Below are positions 31,944 through 41,117 of a DNA stretch of 64,000 bases, one piece after another. A program made the position numbers and the translations under genes. The notes under the pieces are model-generated. The model made no database searches and was not told the DNA's origin. It saw nothing but the letters and a program-made list of their open reading frames with translations. This stretch comes from Streptomyces brasiliensis (lineage in GTDB: Bacteria; Actinomycetota; Actinomycetes; Streptomycetales; Streptomycetaceae): the NCBI RefSeq assembly GCF_014647875.1, contig NZ_BMQA01000010.1:1-64000 (forward strand), written 5' to 3'. Positions within the stretch are counted from its first letter, which is position 1, and the number at the start of each line of letters is the position of its first letter.

Positions 31944-33512
31944 TCAGTGCAGACGCGCCCCCACCGTACGCCGCAGCCGCCGCACGGCGGAGGCCAGTTC
32001 CGTGCCGCGCGCGGCGAACGTCCCGTCCACCGGCGGCGCCTCGGCGTCGGCCTCCGTCGCCCACAACGCGAGCTCCGCATCCCGAGGCCCGTACGCCGTG
32101 TGCGACTCGCCGTCCCCGAAAACCCGTACCGGATGCGACGCGTCCCACGCCTCCCACCCGGGATCCCCCTCGGCTGCGAACCGGACCCACGCGCCGTGCA
32201 TCTCCTCGCACAGCTCGTGCGGCCCGCCCTCCCCCGCCAGCTTGCGCGACTCGGGCGCGTCCCCGGTGTCGAAGACGAAGCCCAGTTCCAGGGCGTGGCA
32301 GGCGCCCAGGTCGGGGAGGTTGGAGGGCCAGGCGAACTCGTAGACGTACGCCGCCCCGGGGCGCGCGTCGGCCAGACGGTGCAGTGGGACGCGCAGCAGG
32401 TGGTCGGTGACCATCTGGCCGACGGTCTCGGCCGTACCGGCGTCGGGGTGCAGGGCACGGTAGCCGCGCGGCACCTCGTGGCTGCAGCGGCAGCGGGCCA
32501 TGGCGCCGGCGAGCGCCACCGGGCCGAGCCGGTCGACGTGGTCGAGCAGCCCGCCCGGCACCAGCCACAGCCGGTACTCGTCCCGGGTCCAGCCCATCAG
32601 CAGTTCGACGCCCCGCGCGGCCTCCCCGTCGATCAGCGCCGACAGCGGATCGCGCGGGACGACGTCGCCGTCGACCACGATGCCGAACGCGGGGCCGCCC
32701 AGGACCGGGCTGCTCAGCCGGCCCACCTCGGCCTGGGTCTTCAGGAGCAGCTCGGGGTCGACGGCGGCGAAGGCCTCGGCGGTGGCCGGGATCTTCAGCC
32801 GGGCGGCCATCCGGCGCACCATGCGCCGTACCTTGTCCCGCTCCGACACCTCCGGCGGCCCGCTCTGCAGGACGGCCCGCCGTACCAGCCCCTGGGCCTG
32901 CGGGGCGGCGATCAGGGCACCGATGCTGATGGCGCCGGCCGACTGGCCCGCCAGGGTGATCCGGTCGGGGTCGCCGCCGAACGCCGCGATCGACTCGTGC
33001 ACCCAGCGCAGCGCGGCCAGCTGGTCGTGCAGGCCCGGGTTGGCGGGGGCGTCGGGGAAGAGGCCGTAGCCCTCGACGCCGAGCCGGTAGTTCACGGAGA
33101 CGAGGACGACGCCGTCGCGGGCGAACGCGTGCCCGTCGTACACCGGCACCGCCGAGGAGCCCCTGGTCAGGGCCCCGCCGTGCAGCCACACGAGAACCGG
33201 GAGCCGGGCGGCGGGACCCGGCTCCGGAGTCCACACGTTCAGGTTGAGACAGTCGTCGCCGGGCACGACCGGGTCGGACAGATAGCACGCGAAGGCGTCG
33301 GAGTACGGCGGTTTCGGCGCCGTCGGGCCGTAGGCGCCCGCGTCGCGCACGCCGTCCCAGGGCTCGGGGGGCTCCGGCGGGCGGAACCGGCGCGGGCCGA
33401 AGGGCGGGGCCGCGTACGGGATGCCGCGGAACACGGCGGCCCCGCGCTCGTACCTGCCGCGCACCGCGCCGTGCGGCGTCCTGACCACGGGGTCCGTCCG
33501 GTCTGCCGTCAT
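31944..33512 (-). CDS. Carboxylesterase, type B family
   Basis: A 522-residue carboxylesterase. The nucleophile is in ITLAGQSAGAISIG (G-x-S-x-G) and the oxyanion loop in VLVWLHGGALTRGSS. The signature DCLNLNVWTPEPG and the late catalytic His in LGACHALELGFVF are present. These enzymes hydrolyse esters of many small molecules. No signal peptide is seen. Start MTADRTDPVVRTPHGAVRGR is typical. It is convergent with mmuM. Confidence 0.92.
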   Translation of the reverse strand: MTADRTDPVVRTPHGAVRGRYERGAAVFRGIPYAAPPFGPRRFRPPEPPEPWDGVRDAGAYGPTAPKPPYSDAFACYLSDPVVPGDDCLNLNVWTPEPGPAARLPVLVWLHGGALTRGSSAVPVYDGHAFARDGVVLVSVNYRLGVEGYGLFPDAPANPGLHDQLAALRWVHESIAAFGGDPDRITLAGQSAGAISIGALIAAPQAQGLVRRAVLQSGPPEVSERDKVRRMVRRMAARLKIPATAEAFAAVDPELLLKTQAEVGRLSSPVLGGPAFGIVVDGDVVPRDPLSALIDGEAARGVELLMGWTRDEYRLWLVPGGLLDHVDRLGPVALAGAMARCRCSHEVPRGYRALHPDAGTAETVGQMVTDHLLRVPLHRLADARPGAAYVYEFAWPSNLPDLGACHALELGFVFDTGDAPESRKLAGEGGPHELCEEMHGAWVRFAAEGDPGWEAWDASHPVRVFGDGESHTAYGPRDAELALWATEADAEAPPVDGTFAARGTELASAVRRLRRTVGARLH

Positions 33513-33633
33513 CCGCCCACCAGCTCCTCACGCCCACCCACGTGCACCGGCAACAACAAAGCACTACATCGTGCGCCCGTATTCCGGTGCGCGCACGCGG
33601 TGGTGGGCCGTTCGAGTCACGGCGGCGCGGCGG

Positions 33634-34290
33634 TCACTCGTCGCCCACGGTCCGGGCCGCCCAGCCGATGCCGCCGCGCAGGTGGGCGAGGAAATCCCGG
33701 TCGGTGTACGCCTCCGAGGTGTGTCCCAGGGCCGTGTAGAAGACGCGTCCGGCCGCGTGCTCGCGGCACCACGCCAGCGGATGGTCGTCGCCCATGCCGC
33801 CACCGTCGTAGGACGACTCGTCCGCGCGTACGAGCACCCGTACGGCCCCGCGCGGGTTGCTCCGGAAGTCGTACCACTCGTCCGTGACGTCCCACTCGGC
33901 GGGCAGGTGCCGGGTGGCCGGATGGTCCGGGTCCTCGACGACGGCCCGGCCCGGCTGGAGTTCCGGGTGCCGGTCGAAGCGGGCGCCGAGGAGTTCGCCG
34001 TAGTACGGCCACCCGTACTCGGTGCAGGCGGCCGCGTGCACGCCGGCGAAGCCGCCGCCCGACTCCACGTAGGAAGCGAGGCGTTCGCGTCCGGCGGGTG
34101 TCAGTACGTCACCGCTGGTGGAGAGGAAGACGACGGCCGCGTAGCCGTCCAGGGGGCGTTCGAGGGCGGCCGGGTCCTCGGTGGCGTGCACTTCGAAGTC
34201 GTCGAACCCGCGTACGGCGGCGACGGCGTCCGGTATGGAGTCGTGACGGTAGTCGGTGGTGCGGGTGCAGACGAGCAGACGGGATGCCAT
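33634..34290 (-). CDS. ThuA domain protein
   Basis: A 218-residue ThuA (trehalose-utilisation-like) protein with a glutamine-amidotransferase-like fold: LLVCTRTTDYRHDSIPDAVA, YAAVVFLSTSGDVLT, GGFAGVHAAACTEYGWPYYG and GRVFYTALGHTSEAY. The family is linked to sugar metabolism; ThuA itself acts with the 3-keto-trehalose route. TAGGCT lies eight bases before the ATG, suggesting a leaderless mRNA, with a second such promoter facing the divergent VOC gene. Confidence 0.88.
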   Translation of the reverse strand: MASRLLVCTRTTDYRHDSIPDAVAAVRGFDDFEVHATEDPAALERPLDGYAAVVFLSTSGDVLTPAGRERLASYVESGGGFAGVHAAACTEYGWPYYGELLGARFDRHPELQPGRAVVEDPDHPATRHLPAEWDVTDEWYDFRSNPRGAVRVLVRADESSYDGGGMGDDHPLAWCREHAAGRVFYTALGHTSEAYTDRDFLAHLRGGIGWAARTVGDE

Positions 34291-34334
34291 GGCATCGCAG
34301 CCTATTGCGGGCAGTCGAGGTAGCCTCGGCCGCG

Positions 34335-34967
34335 ATGAACGCCATTCCGCCGCTCCTGGACCATCTCGTCGTCGCGACACCCGATCTGGCCGCGACCGTC
34401 GCCGACTTCGCCCGGCGGACGGGAGTGGCGCCCGCGCCCGGCGGTGTCCATGTCGGGCTGGGCACGCGCAACCATCTGGTCTCCCTGGGCGGCAGCAGTT
34501 ATCTGGAGATCATCGGCCCGGACCCGGAGCAGGCGGCCCCCGCCGGCCCGCGCCCGTTCGGGGTGGACCTGCCGGCCGGTCCGCGCACGGTTACCTGGGC
34601 GATCGCCACGCCGGACGTGGACGCGGCGGTCGCCGCGGCGCGCGCCCGCGGTTACGACCCCGGCCCCGTGCGGCCCATGAGCCGCCGCACCCCGGAGGGC
34701 ACGCTGCTGGAGTGGCGGCTGACCGACGGCGCCGCCGCGCACCCCTCCGGCCTGGTCCCGTTCCTCATCGACTGGGGCGCCTCGGTCCATCCGACCGCCT
34801 CGGGCCTGCCCGTCACGCCTCTGTTGTCGGTGTCGGCGACCGCGCCGGATCCCGACGAGATCCGGCCGCTGCTCGCCGCCCTCGGCACCGGACTCGCCCT
34901 CTCCGAGGGGCCGGTGGGGTTCTCGTTCACCGTGGACAGCGTCAACGGGCCGGTGACCTTCGGCTGA
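34335..34967 (+). CDS. VOC family protein (Glyoxalase_3-like)
   Basis: A 210-residue protein beginning LLDHLVVATPDLAATVADFA, with THE-like VGLGTRNHLVSLGGSSYLE and FGVDLPAGPRTVTWAIATPD. This is the Glyoxalase_3-type domain with an extra C-terminal unit. The reaction is unknown. TAGCCT lies eight bases before the ATG, so it is probably leaderless. It is divergent from ThuA with 44 bases between starts. Confidence 0.85.
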   Translation: MNAIPPLLDHLVVATPDLAATVADFARRTGVAPAPGGVHVGLGTRNHLVSLGGSSYLEIIGPDPEQAAPAGPRPFGVDLPAGPRTVTWAIATPDVDAAVAAARARGYDPGPVRPMSRRTPEGTLLEWRLTDGAAAHPSGLVPFLIDWGASVHPTASGLPVTPLLSVSATAPDPDEIRPLLAALGTGLALSEGPVGFSFTVDSVNGPVTFG

Positions 34968-35022
34968 GGGCGTGTCCGATTCGTTCAAGACGGGCGACCC
35001 GCGCGGCGCCTACGGTGACGGC

Positions 35023-35424
35023 ATGACTCCACGATTCGCCGTGATCGGCGTGGTGGCCTCCGACATGGCCGCCTCGCTGGCCTTCTATCGTCGCCTCGGG
35101 CTCGTGTTCCCCGAGGGTGCCGAGGACCAACCGCACGTCGAGGCCGAACTGCCCGGTGGGCTGACCCTCGCGCTGGACACCGAGGAGACCATCCGTTCCT
35201 TCCACTCCGCGTGGCGGCCACCGACCGGCGGGGGCCGCGTCGCGCTCGCCTTCCGGTGCGGGTCGCCGGCGGAGGTGGACTCCGTGTACGACGGCCTGGT
35301 GGGCGTCGGGTACCACGGGGAGCTGAAGCCGTGGGACGCCTTCTGGGGCCAGCGGTACGCCACGGTCCTCGACCCGGACGGCAACGGCGTCGATCTGTTC
35401 GCGCCGCTACCGGCCGCCGAGTAG
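35023..35424 (+). CDS. VOC family protein (glyoxalase/bleomycin-resistance type)
   Basis: A 133-residue protein: FAVIGVVASDMAASLAFYRR, EAELPGGLTLALDTEE, VALAFRCGSPAEVDSVYDGL and YATVLDPDGNGVDLFAPL. It fits the bleomycin-resistance/dioxygenase fold. TACGGT is six bases before ATG 35023, which favours this start over a GTG 51 bases upstream. Its end overlaps the convergent AraC-type gene by 18 bases. Confidence 0.86.
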   Translation: MTPRFAVIGVVASDMAASLAFYRRLGLVFPEGAEDQPHVEAELPGGLTLALDTEETIRSFHSAWRPPTGGGRVALAFRCGSPAEVDSVYDGLVGVGYHGELKPWDAFWGQRYATVLDPDGNGVDLFAPLPAAE

Positions 35425-36084
35425 GTCACCCAGCGTCCGCCCCGCCAGCTCCCGTGCGTCCCGGGCCAGATGAGGCTGGTCCGCGTATCCGGCCCGGATC
35501 GCGGTCTGCGCGAGCGGCACCCCGGAGCGGGCCAGCGTGAGCGCCCGCTGCAGCCGCAGGATGCGGGCCAGGGTCTTGGGGCCGTAGCCGAAGGCGTGCA
35601 GGCAGCGGCGGTGCAACTGGCGAGATCCGAGGCCGAGTTCGTCGGCTGTGGCGGCCACCGGGCGGCCCGCGTCCAGCGCCGCGACCAGGCGGCGCAGGGC
35701 GGGGTCGGGGGCCGGTGAGCGCTCCAGGGCGATCTCCTCCAGGGCCGTCGCCGGGTCGGCTGCCGCAGCCACGCGTGCGCGCAGCCGCCGTACCTCCGCG
35801 GCGGGCCACAGGTCGGCCAGTTCCACGCGCTGGTCGCGCAGTTCGTGCGCCGGTACGCCCAGGGCTGCGGGCCCGGCGCCGGGGTGGAAGCGCAGGCCCG
35901 CCCAGCGACGGGGCGGGCCGTCGGGGACGTACGCGCGCGTGTCGGGGCCCGCGACCAGCAGCCGCCCCTCGCTCCACAGCAGGTCCATGCAGCCGTCGGG
36001 CAGCACGGGCGAGGCCGTGGGGTCGTCCGCCGTACGGCGCCAGACCACGGCCCCGCTCAGTCTCGACGCCCACTCCTCGTACAC
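35407..36084 (-). CDS. AraC-type regulator with DUF6597-like N-terminus
   Basis: A 225-residue regulator. The N-terminal half (VVWRRTADDPTASPVLPDGC, MDLLWSEGRLLVAGPDT) matches the DUF6597 domain found before AraC helix-turn-helices. The C-terminal half has QLHRRCLHAFGYGPKTLARI and QTAIRAGYADQPHLARDARE. The start is a GTG at 36084 with TAGCCT seven bases upstream, inside the last codons of the previous AraC gene; thus it has its own promoter and a leaderless mRNA. It is convergent with a VOC gene that it may control. Confidence 0.85.
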   Translation of the reverse strand: MYEEWASRLSGAVVWRRTADDPTASPVLPDGCMDLLWSEGRLLVAGPDTRAYVPDGPPRRWAGLRFHPGAGPAALGVPAHELRDQRVELADLWPAAEVRRLRARVAAAADPATALEEIALERSPAPDPALRRLVAALDAGRPVAATADELGLGSRQLHRRCLHAFGYGPKTLARILRLQRALTLARSGVPLAQTAIRAGYADQPHLARDARELAGRTLGDLLGGR

Positions 36085-36089
36085 GTACG

Positions 36090-37025
36090 TCAGGCTACGC
36101 GCGTGCGGTGGTCCTGGGGGCTGACGCCGTAGACCCGTTTGAAGGCGCTGGACAGGGCGAAGGCGCTGCCGTAGCCGACCTGGCGTGCGATCGCCGCGAC
36201 GGTGTCGTCGCTGTCGCGCAGCCGGTCCGCGGCGAGGGCGAGGCGCCAGCCGGTGAGGTAGGACATCGGGGGCTCGCCGACCAGCTCCGTGAACCGGCGG
36301 GCCAGCGCCGCCCGCGACACCCCGGCCTCGGCGGCGAGGGCGGCCACCGTCCAGGGGTGGGCCGGGTCGTCCTGGAGCAGGCGCACGACACGGCCGACCA
36401 CCGGGTCGGCGAGCGCCCGGTACCAGGCGGGGGCCGCGGCCTCGGGGCGGGAGAACCACGCCCTCAGCGCAGCGATGACCAGCAGGTCGAGCAGGCGGTC
36501 GAGGACGACCTCCTGGCCGGGTTCGTCGCGGACGATCTCCTGCGCGAGGAGCGGCGTGAGCGGGCACTCCCACACGTCGGAGGTGAGCGTGAGCAGCGGG
36601 GGCAGCGCGTCCAGCAGCCGGCCGTTGATCTCGCCCCGCATGAGGTAGGTGCCGATCAGCATGACGGCGGTCCCGTCCGGGCGGTCGCCCCAGGTGCGCA
36701 CGCCGAGGTCCATGGAGCCCTTCATGGACGTGCCGTCGGGGTAGTGGCATTCACCGCCGGGCAGGATCACGGCCTGCGGGGCGGTGCCGGGGTCGTCGGC
36801 GGCGGTGTAGGGGTCCGGGCCGCGCGCGATGGCCAGGTCGCCGGCCCGCAACCGTACGCGTTCGCCGCCGTCGGTCATGATCCAGGCGTCGCCGCGGACC
36901 GGCAGCATCACCGTGAGCGGGGCCCGGTCCTCCACCCGTACGGCCCAGGGCGGGTCGAAGCACGCCCGGATCAGGAAGGCGCCACGCGCACGTGGGCCCT
37001 CCAGCAGGCCTGCGAGAGCGTCCAT
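36090..37025 (-). CDS. AraC family regulator with cupin-type sensor
   Basis: A 311-residue protein. A cupin-like N-terminal half (PLTVMLPVRGDAWIMTDGGE, RLRAGDLAIARGPDPY) is followed by the AraC domain from about 205 (WTVAALAAEAGVSRAALARR, then DTVAAIARQVGYGSAFALSS). It is divergent from an NmrA-like oxidoreductase gene 82 bases away, its likely target; GGGAAC and GGTCCC form an imperfect dyad in between (about 37051-37077). TACGCT lies seven bases before the ATG, suggesting a leaderless mRNA. Confidence 0.9.
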   Translation of the reverse strand: MDALAGLLEGPRARGAFLIRACFDPPWAVRVEDRAPLTVMLPVRGDAWIMTDGGERVRLRAGDLAIARGPDPYTAADDPGTAPQAVILPGGECHYPDGTSMKGSMDLGVRTWGDRPDGTAVMLIGTYLMRGEINGRLLDALPPLLTLTSDVWECPLTPLLAQEIVRDEPGQEVVLDRLLDLLVIAALRAWFSRPEAAAPAWYRALADPVVGRVVRLLQDDPAHPWTVAALAAEAGVSRAALARRFTELVGEPPMSYLTGWRLALAADRLRDSDDTVAAIARQVGYGSAFALSSAFKRVYGVSPQDHRTRVA

Positions 37026-37107
37026 GGGGGTCAGCGTAGACGCGCTCTTATGGGAACGAGCCGTTCAGCGATGGTCCCTTGCCCGGCCCCGGCAGTTGAC
37101 TGGATGC

Positions 37108-37944
37108 ATGACACAGAACAGTCAGGACATGACGCTGGTGGTGACGGGCGCGACGGGCCGTACGGGCAGTCGGGTCGCCGAGGCCGCGCGGGCGGCGGGG
37201 CTGACGGTCCGGCCGGCCACGCGGGCGCAGGGGTTCGACTGGGGGGACCGCTCGACCTGGGCAGACGCCCTGCGGGGCGCCGCCGCGGCGTACCTGGTGT
37301 ACCCGACGGACGTGGGCTCCCCGGAGGCGGCCCGGGCGGTGGGGCTGCTCGCGCACGAGGCGATGGGGCTCGGGGTACGGCGGCTCGTGCTGCTGTCGTC
37401 GCGAGGTGAGGAGCTCGCCCGGCCCACCGAGGAGGCGCTGCGGGAGTCGGGGGCCGACTGGACGGTCGTCCGGGCCGCGTGGTTCGCGCAGAACTTCAGC
37501 GAGGGGCCGCTGGTGGAGGGGCTGCGGGAGCGCGGGGAGCTGGTGTTTCCGGGGGGTGAGGTGCGGGAGCCGTTCGTCGATGTGCGGGACATCGCGGACG
37601 TGGTGGTGGCGGTGCTCGCCGCGAGCGACCGGTACATCGGGCAGGCCCTCACCGTCTCGGGGCCGAGGCTGCTGACGTTCGGCGAGGCGGTCGCGGAGAT
37701 CGCGACGGCGACGGGGCGGCCGATGACGTACCGGCCGGTGTCGCCGCGCCAGTACGGCGATCACCTGGCCGGCTTCGGTGTCCCGCCCGAGGAGGTCGAG
37801 TTCCTGGTGGACCTCTTCGAAACCCTGCTGGACGGCCGTAACGCGTACCTGTCGGACGGGGTCCAGCAGGTGCTCGGCCGCGAGCCCCGGGACTTCGCGG
37901 AGTATGCGCGGGAGGCGGCCGGGGCTGGGGCGTGGAAGGTGTGA
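37108..37944 (+). CDS. NmrA/NAD(P)H-binding family oxidoreductase-like protein
   Basis: A 278-residue atypical short-chain dehydrogenase. The nucleotide loop TLVVTGATGRTGSRVAEAAR is G-x-x-G-x-x-G. Later segments are AAWFAQNFSEGPLVEGLRER and REPFVDVRDIADVVVAVL. The Y-x3-K catalytic pair is not clear, as in NmrA-like sensors and quinone reductases. Divergent from an AraC gene. An ATG at 37129 is an alternative start with AGGA very close by. Confidence 0.85.
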   Translation: MTQNSQDMTLVVTGATGRTGSRVAEAARAAGLTVRPATRAQGFDWGDRSTWADALRGAAAAYLVYPTDVGSPEAARAVGLLAHEAMGLGVRRLVLLSSRGEELARPTEEALRESGADWTVVRAAWFAQNFSEGPLVEGLRERGELVFPGGEVREPFVDVRDIADVVVAVLAASDRYIGQALTVSGPRLLTFGEAVAEIATATGRPMTYRPVSPRQYGDHLAGFGVPPEEVEFLVDLFETLLDGRNAYLSDGVQQVLGREPRDFAEYAREAAGAGAWKV

Positions 37945-37952
37945 CCGTCCGG

Positions 37953-39101
37953 TCACTTCTCCGGTGTCCTGCGGTCGCCCGAAGTCTTGTGCGAGTGGTT
38001 CTTCACGTGGGTGCGGAGGCGGGCCGTGACGTCCTCCGGGGGAAGGAAGCGGGACCAGCGTTCCGGGAATTCCGAGGGCATGTCCGGGTCGTCGGGGTCG
38101 TGGTCGCGGGCCTCTGCCGCGCGGACCACGTACTCGGCGACCTGGGCCTCCCGCAGCCGCTCGTTGGCCGCGCGGGCCGCGGACGTGGCGGCGGCCGGCC
38201 AGACCCGGTCGATCGCGGCGTTGACCGCGGCGCCGACCAGCACCGCGAACGCGGACACACCGATCCACAGCAGCACCGCCACCGCCGCCGCCAGCGATCC
38301 GTAGATCGTCGCGCCCTCGATCGTGTTCGTGAGGTAGATGCGCAGCAGGAAGCTGCCCAGGACCCACATGGCCAGGGCGACCAGGGCGCCGGGCACGTCC
38401 TCGATCCACGGGGAGCGCACCGGCACGGACACGTGGTACAGCGTCGTCAGGAACACGATCGACAGGACGATGACGACCGGCCAGTACAGGACCTGCACCA
38501 CCGTCTCCGACCAGGGCACGACCCGCACCACCGCGTCCGGTCCGGCGACCATCAGCGGCAGCGCGACCGAGCCGATCAGCAGCCCCCCGACGAACAGCAG
38601 GAACGACACCAGCCGCGTCTTCACGATGCCCCGGACGCCGTCGAGGCCGTACATCACGGTGATCGTGTCTATGAAGACGTTCACCGCCCGGGACCCCGAC
38701 CACAGGGCGAACAGGAAGCCGATGGAGATGACGTCGGGCCGGCCGCCCTTCATCACGTCGTGCAGGATCGGCTCGGCGATCTCCTTGACGCCCCTGTCGG
38801 ACAGGACGGTGCGGGATGCGTCCAGCAGGTTGGTCTCCAGGCTCTGGATGGTGTCGGCGCCCGTCCAGTCGTCCACATAGCCGAGCAGACCGATCAGGCT
38901 CAGCAACAGCGGCGGCACCGACAGGAGCGTGAAGAACGCCGCCTCGGCCGCGAGGCCCAGGATGCGGTACTCCAGGCACGAGTTGACGGTGTCCTTGAGC
39001 AGCAGCCAGGCGGTCCTGCGCTTGGAGACGTTCCGGTACAGGGCACGGGCCCGGTGGAGGCGCCCCGCGGGCCGCTCGGAGGATTCACTTGCTGACTGCA
39101 C
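37953..39101 (-). CDS. YihY/BrkB family inner-membrane protein
   Basis: A 382-residue membrane protein with six hydrophobic segments (FFTLLSVPPLLLSLIGLLGY, LVSFLLFVGGLLIGSVALPL, VVIVLSIVFLTTLY, ALVALAMWVLGSFLLRIYLT and IYGSLAAAVAVLLWIGVSAF among them). The conserved YihY core is present. Function is unknown; older names as ribonuclease BN are wrong. I prefer the GTG at 39101, which has a GATACC hexamer in leaderless position; an ATG at 39149 is the alternative. The cytoplasmic tail is charged. It ends eight bases from the convergent NmrA-like gene. Confidence 0.85.
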   Translation of the reverse strand: MQSASESSERPAGRLHRARALYRNVSKRRTAWLLLKDTVNSCLEYRILGLAAEAAFFTLLSVPPLLLSLIGLLGYVDDWTGADTIQSLETNLLDASRTVLSDRGVKEIAEPILHDVMKGGRPDVISIGFLFALWSGSRAVNVFIDTITVMYGLDGVRGIVKTRLVSFLLFVGGLLIGSVALPLMVAGPDAVVRVVPWSETVVQVLYWPVVIVLSIVFLTTLYHVSVPVRSPWIEDVPGALVALAMWVLGSFLLRIYLTNTIEGATIYGSLAAAVAVLLWIGVSAFAVLVGAAVNAAIDRVWPAAATSAARAANERLREAQVAEYVVRAAEARDHDPDDPDMPSEFPERWSRFLPPEDVTARLRTHVKNHSHKTSGDRRTPEK

Positions 39102-39178
39102 GATCCAACGGTATCCGGCGCGCGGCACGCTCCTCACCCCGGTGACCATCGCCGACGCCGCGCGGTAGGTTCGCAGAC

Positions 39179-40816
39179 ATGGCAGGCACCACCACGCACA
39201 CCGTGACGAACCAGCCGCCTCCGCTGGTCGCGTACGACGTCTTCGCCGCCGACCGGGCCCTCGTCGAGGCCGTCGACCGGCACACCCCCGCCGATCTGCT
39301 GGACGAGGTGCGCGGCGAGCTGTCGGCGCTCGGCCGGTCCGCGGGTTCGGCGCAGTTGCAGGAGTGGGGCGCGCAGGCGAACGAGAACCCGCCCCGGCTG
39401 CGCACGCACGACCGCTACGGCCACCGCATCGACGAGGTCGACTTCCATCCGTCCTGGCACCGGCTGCTCGGCAAGGGCGTCTCGGCGGGCCTGACCGCGG
39501 CCTGGGTGCGCCCGGCCGGGCATGTGCGGCGGGCGGCCGGGTTCCTGGTGTGGACGCAGGTCGAGGCCGGCAACGGCTGCCCGCTGTCCATGACCCACGC
39601 GGCCGTGCCCGCGCTGCGCGCCGATCCCGCGCTCGCCGCCGAGTGGGAGCCGCGGCTGACGTCCACGGTCTACGACCGCGACCTTCGGCCGGCGCATCTG
39701 AAGGCCGGGGCGGTCTTCGGGATGGGCATGACGGAGAAACAGGGCGGCAGCGACGTAAGAGCGAACACGACCGAGGCGCGGCCGCTCGCCGAGGACGGGA
39801 CGTACGAGCTGACCGGGCACAAGTGGTTCTGCTCGGCGCCCATGTCGGACGGTTTCCTGGTGCTCGCCCAGGCTCCGGGCGGACTGACCTGTTTCCTGGT
39901 CCCGCGCGTGCTGGCCGACGGATCCCGCAACACGTTCCTCATCCAGCGGCTCAAGGACAAGCTGGGCAACCGGTCGAACGCGTCGAGCGAGGTCGAGTTC
40001 GACGGGACCTGGGCGCGCCGGGTGGGCGAGGAGGGACGCGGAGTGCGGACCATCATCGAGATGGTCGCGGCGACCCGGCTGGACTGTGTGCTCGGCTCGG
40101 CGGGGCTGATGCGGCAGGCGGTGGCGCAGGCGGTGCACCACTGCACGTACCGGGAGGCGTTCGGCGGCCGGCTGATCGACAAGCCGCTGATGCGCAACGT
40201 CCTGGCCGACCTGGCACTGGAGTCGGAGGCTGCGACGGCGCTCGCGCTGCGCCTCGCGGCGGCCTACGACGACGGGAGCGAGCAGGAGCACGCGCTGCTG
40301 CGGCTGGCCGTGCCCGCCGCCAAGTACTGGGTGACCAAACGGTGTACGCCGGTGACGGTGGAAGCCGCCGAATGCCTGGGGGGCAACGGCTACGTCGAGG
40401 AGTCCGGGCTGCCCCGGCTGGTGCGTGAGTCGCCGCTCAATTCCGTGTGGGAGGGCGCCGGGAACGTCCAGGCGCTGGATGTGCTGCGGGCGCTGCAGCG
40501 GGAACCGCAGGCGCTGAACGCGTTCCTCGTGGAGGTCGGCCGGGCGCGCGGCGCCGATCACCGGCTGGACGCGGCGGTCAAGAGCCTGCTGGTCGAACTC
40601 GGCGAGCTGGAGGGCGTCGAGGGACGGGCCCGGCGGCTGGTGGAGCGGATGGCGCTGGTGCTCCAGGGCTCGCTGCTGGTGCGGTACGCGCCGCCGGAGG
40701 TCGCCGACGCGTTCTGCGCGTCCCGGCTGGGCGGCGACTGGGGTTCCGCCTTCGGGACGCTGCCGTACACCCTGGATCTGGCGTCAGTGGTGGAACGGGC
40801 CCGTCCGGTCTCCTGA
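39179..40816 (+). CDS. Acyl-CoA dehydrogenase family protein, AidB-like
   Basis: A 545-residue flavoprotein of the AidB branch: YGHRIDEVDFHPSWHRLL, CPLSMTHAAVPALRADP, GMGMTEKQGGSDVRANTTEA (flavin contact), GHKWFCSAPMSDGFLVLAQA and ECLGGNGYVEESGLPRL. AidB in E. coli is induced by alkylation and may protect DNA; a dehydrogenase role is also possible. TAGGTT lies seven bases before the ATG, so it is probably leaderless. A strong hairpin follows. Confidence 0.9.
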   Translation: MAGTTTHTVTNQPPPLVAYDVFAADRALVEAVDRHTPADLLDEVRGELSALGRSAGSAQLQEWGAQANENPPRLRTHDRYGHRIDEVDFHPSWHRLLGKGVSAGLTAAWVRPAGHVRRAAGFLVWTQVEAGNGCPLSMTHAAVPALRADPALAAEWEPRLTSTVYDRDLRPAHLKAGAVFGMGMTEKQGGSDVRANTTEARPLAEDGTYELTGHKWFCSAPMSDGFLVLAQAPGGLTCFLVPRVLADGSRNTFLIQRLKDKLGNRSNASSEVEFDGTWARRVGEEGRGVRTIIEMVAATRLDCVLGSAGLMRQAVAQAVHHCTYREAFGGRLIDKPLMRNVLADLALESEAATALALRLAAAYDDGSEQEHALLRLAVPAAKYWVTKRCTPVTVEAAECLGGNGYVEESGLPRLVRESPLNSVWEGAGNVQALDVLRALQREPQALNAFLVEVGRARGADHRLDAAVKSLLVELGELEGVEGRARRLVERMALVLQGSLLVRYAPPEVADAFCASRLGGDWGSAFGTLPYTLDLASVVERARPVS

Positions 40817-40844
40817 CCTGCGGCCCGGGTGCGGTGGGCGCGCC

Positions 40845-40882
40845 GCGGGGGTGGTGCTGCGCCGACACGGCACCACCCCCGC
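40845..40882 (+). terminator. 13-bp hairpin after AidB-like gene
   Basis: GCGGGGGTGGTGC (40845-40857) and GCACCACCCCCGC (40870-40882) are perfect complements around 12 bases. It begins 28 bases after the AidB-like stop. No T-run follows, as usual for Streptomyces. Confidence 0.75.
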
Positions 40883-40962
40883 CCCGGGCCAGTGCGAGGC
40901 CCCGAACGCCGCCGTCTGGGGCGGCGCTGCTCAAGTTTCAATCACCCTCCGGGCGTTCACCA

Positions 40963-40981
40963 GGGTTGCAAAGGGTTGCAA
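40963..40981. promoter_or_regulatory. Direct repeat GGGTTGCAA x2
   Basis: Two identical GGGTTGCAA units sit at 40963-40971 and 40973-40981, 10 bases apart, one helical turn. They lie about 135 bases before the GAF regulator gene in a 300-base stretch that otherwise holds only the hairpin at 40845. They could be activator or repressor sites. Confidence 0.4.
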
Positions 40982-41117
40982 CTTGTCGGCGGGTGTGTGC
41001 GGAGTGTGTGCCTCCGGCCTGCCGGAGCGGCAGTATGAGATCGAACAGTCGGATCGGAACCCGCCGCCCGGACGACTTGAAGTACGAGTGTTCGTTGCAC
41101 TCCGGGAGGGAACCCCT

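Noticed and set aside
37048..38979. Very long minus-strand open frame (643 codons)
   Set aside because: It lies antisense to the NmrA-like gene and out of frame with the YihY gene. It is arginine/proline-rich, typical of a shadow frame in high-GC DNA.
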